NCBI GenBank assembly: GCA_020633975.1
Contig: JACKCR010000002.1
Span: 186,001 to 250,000 of the forward strand
DNA length: 64,000 nt
Reading direction: 5' to 3'
Source of the DNA: Candidatus Eiseniibacteriota bacterium
Lineage (GTDB): Bacteria > Eisenbacteria > RBG-16-71-46 > CAIMUX01
Under the pieces are notes generated by a model. That model ran no database searches. It worked only from the letters and a program-made list of their open reading frames with translations, and was not told the origin of the DNA. This document shows positions 44,402-55,257 of the stretch, piece by piece; position 1 is the stretch's first letter; every line of letters begins with the position of its first letter. Made by a program: the position numbers and the translations under genes.

Positions 44402-44980
44402 TCACGTCTGCCCTTCTTCGCTCGTCCCGTGCGACTTGCCTCGGCTTTCCCAAGTCGTTTCCGGCCTGCCGAGCGCGTGATTGCTCGCGCGCGCGATCAC
44501 GAACAGAGCGTCTGATAGCCGATTGACGAATCGCAGCAGCGGTTCCCGTCCCTGCTCATCCACGAACGCGGTGACCACCTCACGCTCCGAGCGGCGACAG
44601 ACCGTGCGGGCCCAATGGAGTTGGGCTCCGGCCGCGCTGCCTCCGGGAAGAATGAAGCGATCCAGGGGAGGAATCGTTGCCTCGAGACGATCGATCTCGG
44701 ATTCGAGCCAGGTGGTTTCCGCTTCGAGCAAGGCGGCTGCGAAGTCAGGTGTCTGGGACGCTGCCGCCGCACCGGCCTCGAAGAGGTCGTTCTGGATCCG
44801 ACGGATCGTCTCACGGATCGACTCGGGGAGCCCTTCGGTCGCGAGTACGACTCCGAGCGCCGAGTTCGTCTCATCGAGTGCACCGAGGGCGCGAACCCGG
44901 GGCGAGTCCTTTCGGATCCGCCCCGCGCCGAGATACCCGGTGTCTCCGTGATCTCCTGCTTTCGTATAGATCTTGCTCAC
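44402..44980 (-). CDS. PduO-type cob(I)alamin adenosyltransferase
   Basis: Transfers the adenosyl group of ATP to cob(I)alamin to make coenzyme B12; 192 residues. The PduO signature is complete: KIYTKAGDHGDTGYLGAGRIRKDSPRVRALGALDETNSALG near the start, DLFEAGA, and FILPGGSAAGAQLHWARTVCRRSEREVV near residues 110-140, then NRLSDALFVIAR. The start is GTG at 44980 with a weak ribosome site. It lies 22 bases downstream of the B12-dependent ribonucleotide reductase, the enzyme that needs its product. Confidence 0.96.
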   Translation of the reverse strand: MSKIYTKAGDHGDTGYLGAGRIRKDSPRVRALGALDETNSALGVVLATEGLPESIRETIRRIQNDLFEAGAAAASQTPDFAAALLEAETTWLESEIDRLEATIPPLDRFILPGGSAAGAQLHWARTVCRRSEREVVTAFVDEQGREPLLRFVNRLSDALFVIARASNHALGRPETTWESRGKSHGTSEEGQT

Positions 44981-45002
44981 GTTCGTGAACGCCGGGCCTG
45001 AC

Positions 45003-47969
<2,967 letters not shown>

Positions 47970-48102
47970 TCCAAGGTCTCCCTGTGGGTCACGGGCACAC
48001 TGATCCCGTGAGCAGTAGAAAAGGCTGTGCGGCTTAACGTTGGCCAGTTATGGACCAGTTTGCAGTGAGCACTGCGTATGATGGCCCCTGAAGATCGTCC
48101 CT

Positions 48103-48118
48103 ACGCCACAGGTAGTGG
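48103..48118. promoter_or_regulatory. NrdR-like box 1
   Basis: The 16-mer matches the NrdR box pattern ACACTATATATAGTGT at 10 positions, with an intact TAGTG half. Its centre is 32 bases from box 2, the three-helical-turn spacing usual for NrdR pairs. Confidence 0.4.
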
Positions 48119-48134
48119 ACGGGTCGACAAACTA

Positions 48135-48150
48135 CCACTAAATCTAGCGA
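48135..48150. promoter_or_regulatory. NrdR-like box 2
   Basis: CCACTAAATCTAGCGA matches the NrdR box pattern at 11 of 16 positions, including CACTA and the TAG core. It pairs with box 1 at 32-bp spacing, upstream of nrdJ. Confidence 0.45.
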
Positions 48151-48318
48151 ATCGACAACATTGGAACACGATAACTTTCGGGGGTGGCGTCGTGATGGTG
48201 CCCAAGCCAATGAGTCGTTTCCGGTTCCATGTGCACGAAAAAACTCGGCGCCTGAGCAGGGATGTCAGGGAAGGTCACCACCAGGTGGAAACGGTCCGGA
48301 CACCCCTCTCGCAAGTCA

Positions 48319-49218
48319 TCACGTGATTTCGAGTTCCACTTCCTCGCTCTGCAGCAGGTCGATGAACTTGGTCATCGCCTGCGTTCGCTCACGTCCCTTG
48401 CGAACGAGGATCCCGAGGTTCCTGATCAGCGTCCGGTCCTTGAACGGGATCGCCACCAGCGTCTTCGCCTTCACCTCGGACTGGACCGTAATGAGGGGGA
48501 CGATGGATACGCCGACTTCGACCTCGACCGCACGCTTGATCGTCTCGATGTTGTCGAACTCCATGATCACGTCGAGTGGGACGTTGGCCGCGCGCATGAT
48601 CCGGTCGACGTTCCGCCTCGTGGGCACGTCCCGCTCGAACGCGACGAACGGAAGGCGCGCGAGGTCGCCGAGTTCGGCGAACTTCTTCTTTGCGAGCGGG
48701 TGGCTCGGCGCGGCGATGACCACCATCGTGTCCTCACGGAACTTGATGATCTCGAGTCCCGACCGCCGAACCGGATAGGCGACGATCCCCAGATCCACGG
48801 AGCCACTGCTCACATCGTCGTAGATCCGGTTGGAGCGGCTGTACTCGAGACGGACATTCGCCGCTGGGTACCGCTTCATGAACGTCTTGAGGTAGGGCGG
48901 GAGTTCATGGAGTCCGACCGAGTAGACGGTCGCGACCCGGAGGGAACCTGCAATCGAGTTGGAGAGCACCTGGAGGTGGTTCTCCATCGCGACGAACCGC
49001 TCCAGGATCTCCTTGGCGCCTGCGTAGAGGACCTCACCGGCCTGGGTGGGCGATAGGGTTCGTTTGCCGCGCTCGATCAGCTTCCGTCGGTACCGTTCCT
49101 CCAGCCCACGAACCTGCTGGCTCACCGCCGATTGGGAGATGTAGTTCAGGCTGGCGGCTTTCGAGAAGCTGCGGGTTTCGAGTATGTCGCAGAAGATCTT
49201 GAGAGTCTCGATCTGCAT
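48319..49218 (-). CDS. LysR-family transcriptional regulator
   Basis: A 299-residue regulator with N-terminal winged helix (MQIETLKIFCDILETRSFSKAASLNYISQSAVSQQVRGLEE) and a periplasmic-binding-like effector domain (SLRVATVYSVGLHELPPYL, VDLGIVAYPVRRSGLE, VPLITVQSEV). ATG 49218 starts the conserved helix and has GGGGGA upstream; a GTG at 49230 would add four residues. Effector ligand unknown. The gene lies upstream of nrdJ on the same strand with about 350 bases between, so a regulatory link to dNTP supply is possible but unproven. Confidence 0.93.
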   Translation of the reverse strand: MQIETLKIFCDILETRSFSKAASLNYISQSAVSQQVRGLEERYRRKLIERGKRTLSPTQAGEVLYAGAKEILERFVAMENHLQVLSNSIAGSLRVATVYSVGLHELPPYLKTFMKRYPAANVRLEYSRSNRIYDDVSSGSVDLGIVAYPVRRSGLEIIKFREDTMVVIAAPSHPLAKKKFAELGDLARLPFVAFERDVPTRRNVDRIMRAANVPLDVIMEFDNIETIKRAVEVEVGVSIVPLITVQSEVKAKTLVAIPFKDRTLIRNLGILVRKGRERTQAMTKFIDLLQSEEVELEIT

Positions 49219-49256
49219 CGGTTCCCCCACTCCGGCTTGAAGGAAGCCTTATGTTC

Positions 49257-49274
49257 CTGAGGAAGACGCCTCAG
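49257..49274. promoter_or_regulatory. Inverted repeat upstream of lysR gene
   Basis: CTGAGG-N6-CCTCAG, a perfect 6-bp inverted repeat about 40 bases before the LysR start; LysR proteins commonly bind such sites in front of their own gene. A second one, GGCTT-N5-AAGCC at 49234-49248, lies just inside it. Confidence 0.4.
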
Positions 49275-49503
49275 CCTAACTACTGTACGTCCGAATGCGG
49301 GATGGCAGCAACGTCAATCGTGTTCTCTCTTCTTCGCTCTCCCTGCCCGGCGAGGGAAGCCGTGGAGGGCAGCGGCGTTGCCGGGCGCAAGCCGGACGTT
49401 GGATAGTGGGGCCGCAGCCCTTACCATGATCTGTCATTGAGGAAATCTGTACGCTGGCAGCAGCGGGGGCGATGGCGCTCCCCGAATCGGCGAGAAGGAT
49501 CCG

Positions 49504-51072
49504 TTGACCATCGATTCCAAGACGAGAATACAGGGCGGGGACCGGGGATCCGAGGTGCCGGCCTCACTGGCGTCGTCGGCAACGCCTGACTCGCTCGTGT
49601 CGTCGGCAACGCCTGACTCGCCCTCCTCGCCTGCCTGGCGCGGGAAGGTGTCCTTCTATGCCCTCGGCTGCAAAGCGAACCAGGAGGAGATGGAGTGCCT
49701 CGTCAGTCGACTCGTTTCGAACGGGTTCGAGGTCGTTCCGTTCGGTGATCCCGCCGACTGGGTTTTCGTCAACACCTGCACTGTGACCGTCGCCGCGGAT
49801 TCCGACAGTCGTCAGTGGATCCGGCGCGCCGTTCGCTCGAAGGTTCCGGGAGGCCGTGTGGTCGTTACCGGATGCATGGTGCAGCGGGATCCGCTCTCCG
49901 CAGCGCGAATCGACGGAGTCGACCTCGTCGTCGGCAACGCCGAAAAGCCGAACCTGGGGCAGATCATCCTGGACGAGGTCATGGACGGCGACATCGCCGG
50001 CGGGCCTGCCAACCGCGGAGCAACCAGCGCCGAAGCCGGTGAGACGCCTGGTGCGGTCGAGCGCGGCGACGCCGCCGCGGGCTCGTGTACGAAGGTCCTG
50101 GTGGGAGCGGATCCGACTCTGACCGGGTTTGCGGAGTACGGAGTCTCGCGGGACGGACGCCGGACCCGGGCGACGCTGAAAGTCCAGGACGGGTGCGACG
50201 AGCACTGCACGTTCTGCGTGATCCCCCAGGTCCGGGGAGCGAGCCGCAGCCGTTCGCTCGCCGACTGCGTCCACCAGTGTGAGACTTTGGTCTCGAGTGG
50301 GTACCACGAGGTCGCCCTCACCGGGATCAACACTGCGCTTTGGGGGAGAGACCTCGCGCCGAGGCAGGACCTGGCAGATCTATTGAACGGTCTTCTCGCC
50401 GTCGATCACCTGGGCCGGATCCGCCTCAACTCGCTCGAACCGCAGTACGTCACGAACGAATGGCTGGACCTCCTTGCGAGTGACGATCGCTTTTGTCGGC
50501 ACCTCCACATGCCGCTCCAGAGCGGCAACGACCGGATCCTCCGCCGGATGAATCGTCGCTACGACCTCGCCCACTATGCGGATCGGGTGCACGAGGCGGT
50601 GCGGCGGATGCCGGACCTCGCCGTGGGGGCCGACGTGATGGTCGGATTCCCGGGAGAGTCCGAGGAGGACTTCGCGAGCACTCTCGAGTACCTGGAGGCG
50701 CTCCCGCTCGCGTACCTTCACGTCTTCAGCTACTCCCCGCGTCCGGACACGGCGTCTCCGCGAATGGGTGCACCGATCGAAGTAACGGAGACCAAGCGAC
50801 GGAGCCACGCTCTGCGCTCGCTGAGTGAGCGGATGCGCGCCACGCACGCGGCGCGCTCAGTCGGGTCTTGGCAGACGGTCATCCCGGAGGGGACGAACGC
50901 GTCCGGAGGCCATGGCCTCACGGGGAACTACCTGCGCGTCCACTTCGCGTGGGACGGCCCGCCTCTCGTCGGGGGCGAGCCGCGGCCGGTTTGGATCGAG
51001 CGCGCGAACGAGGATGGGTCGGTGTCCGGCCTGTTGATGAACCGAGAAGCGCACACGGAGACACGGGTGTGA
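49504..51072 (+). CDS. mtaB: tRNA t6A37 methylthiotransferase with N-terminal extension
   Basis: Radical-SAM enzyme that adds a methylthio group to t6A37 of tRNA. 522 residues from TTG 49504 (GAAGGA upstream). The conserved part begins at about 48: SFYALGCKANQEE, VFVNTCTVTVAAD, VVTGCMVQ supply the three cysteines of the auxiliary cluster, and GCDEHCTFCVIPQVRG the radical-SAM cluster; the C-terminus forms a TRAM-like region. A Gly/Ala-rich insert (about 160-200) is unusual. The first 45 residues are a Ser/Ala/Pro-rich tail including a 27-bp tandem duplication; GTG at 49648 is a possible shorter start. It overlaps miaB (GTGA). Confidence 0.92.
   Translation: MTIDSKTRIQGGDRGSEVPASLASSATPDSLVSSATPDSPSSPAWRGKVSFYALGCKANQEEMECLVSRLVSNGFEVVPFGDPADWVFVNTCTVTVAADSDSRQWIRRAVRSKVPGGRVVVTGCMVQRDPLSAARIDGVDLVVGNAEKPNLGQIILDEVMDGDIAGGPANRGATSAEAGETPGAVERGDAAAGSCTKVLVGADPTLTGFAEYGVSRDGRRTRATLKVQDGCDEHCTFCVIPQVRGASRSRSLADCVHQCETLVSSGYHEVALTGINTALWGRDLAPRQDLADLLNGLLAVDHLGRIRLNSLEPQYVTNEWLDLLASDDRFCRHLHMPLQSGNDRILRRMNRRYDLAHYADRVHEAVRRMPDLAVGADVMVGFPGESEEDFASTLEYLEALPLAYLHVFSYSPRPDTASPRMGAPIEVTETKRRSHALRSLSERMRATHAARSVGSWQTVIPEGTNASGGHGLTGNYLRVHFAWDGPPLVGGEPRPVWIERANEDGSVSGLLMNREAHTETRV
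49572..49621 (+). repeat. 27-bp tandem duplication in the mtaB 5' end
   Basis: Two copies of a 23-base identical block, GTCGTCGGCAACGCCTGACT plus CGC, start at 49572 and 49599. They encode SSATPDS twice, so the duplication stays in frame. Confidence 0.85.
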
Positions 51073-52415
51073 GACGAGCCTACATCGAAACCTACGGTTG
51101 CCAGATGAACGTGGCGGACTCCGCCCTCATGACCCACGTCTTGGAGGACGCCGGCTTCAAGGTCACCGAAGACGTGAACGAAGCGTCGCTCATCCTGCTC
51201 AACACGTGCGCCATTCGCGAACGTGCCGAGGAGCGCGTGACTGCGCGACTCCAGCAGCTCGGTCAGCTCAAGCGGATCCGTCCGGATCTCGTGCTCGGCG
51301 TGACGGGGTGCATGCCGAAGCATCTCGGAAAGGAGCTGCTGGACCGGCTCCCGAAAGTCGATCTCTTCATCGGTCCGGACTCCTATCGACACCTTCCCTC
51401 GCTCGTCGAGGAAGCCGCTCTGCGTCCGACCTTCTCCCTGACCCTGGGTGACGAGGACTACTCCGACCTCGATCCCGTCTCGATCGAAGGCATCCACGCC
51501 TTCGTCCCGATCATGCGCGGGTGCGACCGGTTCTGCACGTTCTGCGTCGTGCCGCTCACGCGCGGGCGCGAGAAGTCTCTACCGCTCGCGGACGTCGTGC
51601 GGCAGGTAAGGGGAGCGGCCGAGCACGGCGTGCGGGCCGTGACCTTGCTCGGACAGACGGTGAATTCGTATCACCACGACGAAGACCGGTTCCGCGATCT
51701 GCTCTCCGAGGTCTCCGAGGTGGAGGGGATTCTGCGCGTCCGCTTCACGTCTCCCCACCCGGTGGAGTTCGAGGAGGACGTGTTCGCACTCATGGCCGAG
51801 CGGCCGAACCTCTGCGCACACATCCACCTTCCGGTTCAGTCTGGTTCGACGCGGATCCTCGAGTCGATGAAGCGCGGTCACTCTCGGGAAGAGTTCCTGG
51901 CTCTCGTCGATCGGATTCGCACCCATCTGCCCGACGTCGGGCTCACGACCGACATCATCGTCGGCTATCCGGGAGAGACGGACGCGGACTTCGAAGCCAC
52001 GCTGTCTCTGGTCCGAGAAGTGCAATTCGACTCGGCGTTCATGTTCCGTTACTCCCCGAGGTCCGGCACGTACGCGTACCGGAAGCTGCGGGACGAGGAA
52101 GTGCCGGACGCGGTGTCTGCCGAACGGCTCGAAAGCCTCATCGCGGAGCAGGAGCGGATCTCACTCCAGCGCTACCGCCGCTGGGAGGGGCGTCATGTCG
52201 AGGTGCTCGTCGAAACCGTGTCTCGCCGGAACCCGCTCAACTCGGTGGGGAAGAGCGACGACGGCAAGACCGTGATCCTTCCTGGGACGCCCGAGCCCGG
52301 AACGATGGTGTCGGTTCCGATCGCGCGCGCGACCAGCCACACCTTGATCGCCGAGGGTGTGCAGGAACGCGAAGCCGCGCCGGACCCGGCCCCGGTCGAG
52401 TCGATCGAGGTCTAG
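51069..52415 (+). CDS. miaB: tRNA i6A37 methylthiotransferase
   Basis: Radical-SAM enzyme converting i6A37 to ms2i6A37; 448 residues. Auxiliary-cluster cysteines are in YIETYGCQMNVADS, LLNTCAIRE and GVTGCMPK, the SAM cluster in GCDRFCTFCVVPLTRG, and the family motif LGQTVNSYHH, HIHLPVQSGS and YPGETDADF are intact; a TRAM domain ends the chain. GTG 51069 overlaps the mtaB stop by four bases, so the two enzymes are made together. Both need Fe-S clusters, which fits iscS and the A-type carrier just downstream. Confidence 0.96.
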   Translation: MRRAYIETYGCQMNVADSALMTHVLEDAGFKVTEDVNEASLILLNTCAIRERAEERVTARLQQLGQLKRIRPDLVLGVTGCMPKHLGKELLDRLPKVDLFIGPDSYRHLPSLVEEAALRPTFSLTLGDEDYSDLDPVSIEGIHAFVPIMRGCDRFCTFCVVPLTRGREKSLPLADVVRQVRGAAEHGVRAVTLLGQTVNSYHHDEDRFRDLLSEVSEVEGILRVRFTSPHPVEFEEDVFALMAERPNLCAHIHLPVQSGSTRILESMKRGHSREEFLALVDRIRTHLPDVGLTTDIIVGYPGETDADFEATLSLVREVQFDSAFMFRYSPRSGTYAYRKLRDEEVPDAVSAERLESLIAEQERISLQRYRRWEGRHVEVLVETVSRRNPLNSVGKSDDGKTVILPGTPEPGTMVSVPIARATSHTLIAEGVQEREAAPDPAPVESIEV

Positions 52416-52520
52416 CGGCGCGTTCGAGGCCGAGCGCCACGGTCCAGGTCGAGACGGCGTTCGGGGTCTGGCAGGCGGGTCGAGCACCTGCGAAGGACGA
52501 CCCGCGCCAGGTGGGTCCGT

Positions 52521-53120
52521 TCACTCGCCGTCGGCGGCGATGAGGAACGGTTCGTCTCCGCTCTCGTTTGGCGAGACGTAGCGATACCAGCGGCGAACTC
52601 CCGGGGCTAGTGCGACGCAGCCCAAGACGAACTGAAGCGTCATGAGCGCGGCGTTCCACGCTCCGAGCGCGTCCAAGGTCGTGCGCAGATCGGGCGCTAG
52701 GAGCGCGAGATCCGGATGCTCCCTCAGGATGTCCGCGATGCGAGGCCCGACCGCGACATGGCTGGCGACGGCAGCGCCCGTCATCCCGAGGATGACCGCG
52801 ATCTGGACGAAGGTCGCCCTTTGTTCGCGCAGCGCGAGGAGATACATCATGAGCGTGACGAGGAGAAGGAAGCTCCCCGCGCCGGCGCTGACGAAGTTCA
52901 GCTGCATCGAGAGCTCGAGCGCGGCCCAGGCCGCGTCCCGTGCGTCGTCGACGACGAGCCTCAGCTGAGGAACGGCGAGGACTCCGAAGACGAGGATTCC
53001 GCCCATCCAGGACCCGAGCACGACTTGCTGCGTGAACTCGAGTGCGGTGGGGATCCAACTCAGCCGTCGCGTCTTGGGGAGTGAGACGAGGCGGGGTGGC
53101 TCGAATTTCTTGATGTTCAT
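52521..53120 (-). CDS. DUF4149-like membrane protein
   Basis: A 199-residue protein with four hydrophobic helices and a short basic N-terminus. The first helix pattern (QQVVLGSWMGGILVFGVLAVPQL) and the helix with LNFVSAGAGSFLLLVTLMMYLLA resemble the DUF4149/TMEM205-like group, of unproven function. No catalytic or metal motif is evident. ATG 53120 has GGGAGG upstream and excludes the basic stretch of the longer frame. It faces away from iscS. Confidence 0.68.
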   Translation of the reverse strand: MNIKKFEPPRLVSLPKTRRLSWIPTALEFTQQVVLGSWMGGILVFGVLAVPQLRLVVDDARDAAWAALELSMQLNFVSAGAGSFLLLVTLMMYLLALREQRATFVQIAVILGMTGAAVASHVAVGPRIADILREHPDLALLAPDLRTTLDALGAWNAALMTLQFVLGCVALAPGVRRWYRYVSPNESGDEPFLIAADGE

Positions 53121-53298
53121 CGTGGTGCCTCCCTCGAAGAAACTCGGAAGGGGCGCTTGGATAGCCCGCGGCCGCGCCCCCTTCCACGACGAGTATACCA
53201 ACCGAGGGAAGGATCTTCTCGGACGCTCCGGTTTCGGGCACAGTTCGGGGGAGATCACCCCAATGGGTGGACGCTGACCGATCGAGCGAGGAAGGTCG

Positions 53299-54486
53299 AT
53301 GAGGCCGATCTACATGGACAACGCTGCGACCACCTCGGTCGATCCGCGTGTCGTTGCCGCAATGCTTCCGGTGTTCAGCGAGAGCTATGGCAACGCCGCC
53401 AGTCGCAATCACGCGTTCGGATGGGAAGCCGAGGAGTTGGTTGAGATCGCGCGGCGTGAGGTCGCGTCGGTGCTCGGGTGCGAGGCCCGCGAGCTGGTGT
53501 TCACGAGCGGCGCGACCGAGTCGGACAACCTCGCGCTCAAAGGGGTCCTCCGCGCCTATTCGTCCAAGGGACGACACCTGATCACGACGAAGGTCGAGCA
53601 CCCCGCCGTTCTGGATGCGGCGACCGCTCTCGAACGCGACGGCATGGACGTGACTCGCCTGCGTGTGGACTCGGAAGGTCGCGTCGCCCCGGAAGACGTG
53701 GCTGGGGCGATCCGAGAGGACACCGTGCTCGTCTCGATCATTCATGGAAACAACGAGACCGGTGTCGTTCAGGATGTTCCCTCGATCGCCTCGGTTTGCC
53801 GAGAACGTGGGGTGCTTCTCCATACCGACGCGACGCAGTCGTTCGGAAAGATTCCGACGGACGTCCGGGCGTTGGGCTGTGATCTCTTGTCTCTCTCGGG
53901 CCACAAGATCCACGGTCCCAAGGGCGTTGGTGCGCTCTTCATCCGTCGGCGGAATCCTCGGGTGCGGATCGAACCGATTCTGGACGGTGGCGGTCACGAA
54001 GGTGGGGTTCGGTCCGGGACCGCGAACGTTCCAGGGATCGTCGGACTCGGAGTGGCCGCAAGGCTCGCGTCCGAGGAACTCGAGTCGGACCCGCACCGGA
54101 TCGCGACGCTGCTGGAACGTCTCGAGCGCGGGATCCGGGAACGTCTCCCGGACGGAGTGCTCTGGAACACTCCGGAGTCCGGGCGGTTGCCCCATATCCT
54201 CAACTTCAGCGTGACCGGTGTCGAGGGCGAGGCCCTCCTCCTCGCGATGCGCAACGTGGCCGTTTCCAGCGGGAGTGCCTGTGCCTCGGCGAGCCTCGAG
54301 CCCTCCCACGTCCTCCTGGCTCTCGGACGCAGCCCGGCGGAAGCTCGCGCTGCTCTTCGCTTCAGCCTCGGGAGGTTCAATACGGAGGAAGAGGTCGACC
54401 GGGTGATCGATGAGGTCGGCACGGTCGTGGGGACGCTGCGCGCGGCGCGTGCTCGTCACCGGACGGGGAGAGATGGAGGCGCTTGA
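53299..54486 (+). CDS. iscS: Cysteine desulfurase (IscS/NifS type)
   Basis: PLP enzyme that removes sulfur from cysteine for Fe-S cluster assembly and thio-modification; 395 residues. Conserved features: MDNAATTSVDPRVV, TSGATESDNLALKG, HPAVLDA, HGNNETGVVQDV, PLP lysine in SLSGHKIHGPKGVGAL, GGGHEGGVRSGT and the sulfur-carrying cysteine in VSSGSACASASLEPSHVL. GGAAGG precedes ATG 53299. It is followed by a 410-base GC-rich stretch and then the A-type carrier. Its sulfur can also feed mtaB/miaB. Confidence 0.95.
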   Translation: MRPIYMDNAATTSVDPRVVAAMLPVFSESYGNAASRNHAFGWEAEELVEIARREVASVLGCEARELVFTSGATESDNLALKGVLRAYSSKGRHLITTKVEHPAVLDAATALERDGMDVTRLRVDSEGRVAPEDVAGAIREDTVLVSIIHGNNETGVVQDVPSIASVCRERGVLLHTDATQSFGKIPTDVRALGCDLLSLSGHKIHGPKGVGALFIRRRNPRVRIEPILDGGGHEGGVRSGTANVPGIVGLGVAARLASEELESDPHRIATLLERLERGIRERLPDGVLWNTPESGRLPHILNFSVTGVEGEALLLAMRNVAVSSGSACASASLEPSHVLLALGRSPAEARAALRFSLGRFNTEEEVDRVIDEVGTVVGTLRAARARHRTGRDGGA

Positions 54487-54896
54487 GTCGGTGAGGGCGG
54501 CCGGGGGAGTGGGAGCACGCCACCGCCGGGGACTGTGGGGCGGCGGGGCCGAGGTGCCGGGTGGGTCAGGAGAGGCCGAGTTGCCGGGTGACGCCCGGTG
54601 AGATGGGGATCGGGCGGGGCTGAGTTCCCGGGTGACGCCGCGGCGAACTGTGGGTCCACCGACCGCACTTGCCCGGGGTTCGGTCGTATCCCGGAGACGG
54701 CTTCCGGCATCCTTGAAGGGGCGGCGGAGCGGAACGCCCGTCCCCGGAACGCTTCCAGCGGCTAGACTTCTGGCAAGCAACTCGAGACAGACTCCGGTGA
54801 CTCGCGCAAACGTCGCGCAAGTGCGTCCCGTCGCTTGTGTTCACTCGATGCGGGAACAGAGTCTTCGATCGGTGCTCCCTGGAGCAGGAGAATGTG
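54487..54896. other. GC-rich intergenic region with degenerate repeats
   Basis: About 410 bases between iscS and the A-type carrier. It carries three imperfect copies of GGCCGAGTTGCCGGGTGACGCC at 54547-54563, 54574-54595 and 54618-54639. No credible protein starts here apart from the carrier gene. Confidence 0.5.
54547..54639. repeat. Three degenerate GGCCGAGTTGCCGGGTG copies
   Basis: Copies 2 and 3 share 19 of 22 bases and copy 1 shares the first 17 with one change. Spacings of about 27 and 44 bases are irregular, so this may be decayed duplication, not an operator array. Confidence 0.6.
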
Positions 54897-55250
54897 ATGA
54901 ACGAGCCGTCCACGGCACCTTCGATCCAGATCACTGAGGCTGCGGCCAAGGCCGCCCTCGAGACGATGAAGTCCGACGGTCTTCCTCCCGAGACGACCTA
55001 CCTCCGCGTCGGAGTCAAGGCGGGCGGATGCAGCGGGTACTCGTATCAGCTCCAGTTCACACCGGATCGCCGCGACGACGACACCGTGATCGAACGTGAC
55101 GGCGTCCGTCTCCTCGTCGACGCGAAGAGCGAATCGTTCCTCAAGGGGACGGAGCTGGATTGGAGCGGCGGATTGAACGGCAAAGGGTTCGTCTTCACCA
55201 ACCCGAACGCGACCGGCACTTGTGGGTGCGGGGAGTCGTTCTCGGTATAG
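54897..55250 (+). CDS. A-type iron-sulfur carrier protein
   Basis: HesB/IscA/ErpA-type scaffold or carrier of 117 residues that delivers clusters to apo-proteins. The three ligating cysteines are in KAGGCSGYSYQLQF and the C-terminal GTCGCGESF. ATG 54897 has GGAGCAGGAG upstream; the frame extends 20 codons further, without homologous character. It precedes ygfZ by eight bases from the GTG I prefer. IscA versus ErpA identity cannot be settled from the sequence alone. Confidence 0.94.
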   Translation: MNEPSTAPSIQITEAAAKAALETMKSDGLPPETTYLRVGVKAGGCSGYSYQLQFTPDRRDDDTVIERDGVRLLVDAKSESFLKGTELDWSGGLNGKGFVFTNPNATGTCGCGESFSV

Positions 55251-55257
55251 CGCAGAC

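Larger units (their letters stand above)
47970..48318. other. Intergenic region upstream of nrdJ
   Basis: About 350 bases between lysR and nrdJ on the minus strand. AT content rises around 48120-48190. It holds two NrdR-like boxes (separate entries). No B12-box motif was found on the nrdJ-sense strand. Confidence 0.5.

Noticed and set aside
47970-48318. Cobalamin riboswitch upstream of nrdJ
   Set aside because: No B12-box (AGCCAGGAGACCTGCC-like) or conserved GGGAA core found on the minus strand.
53121-53298. IscR site upstream of iscS
   Set aside because: No match to type 1 or type 2 IscR motifs; only a lone TATACT on the minus strand.
52237-54780. 847-residue minus-strand open frame
   Set aside because: It runs antisense across iscS and the miaB end and through the DUF4149-like gene in another frame; no domain or signal, while the genes under it are clear.
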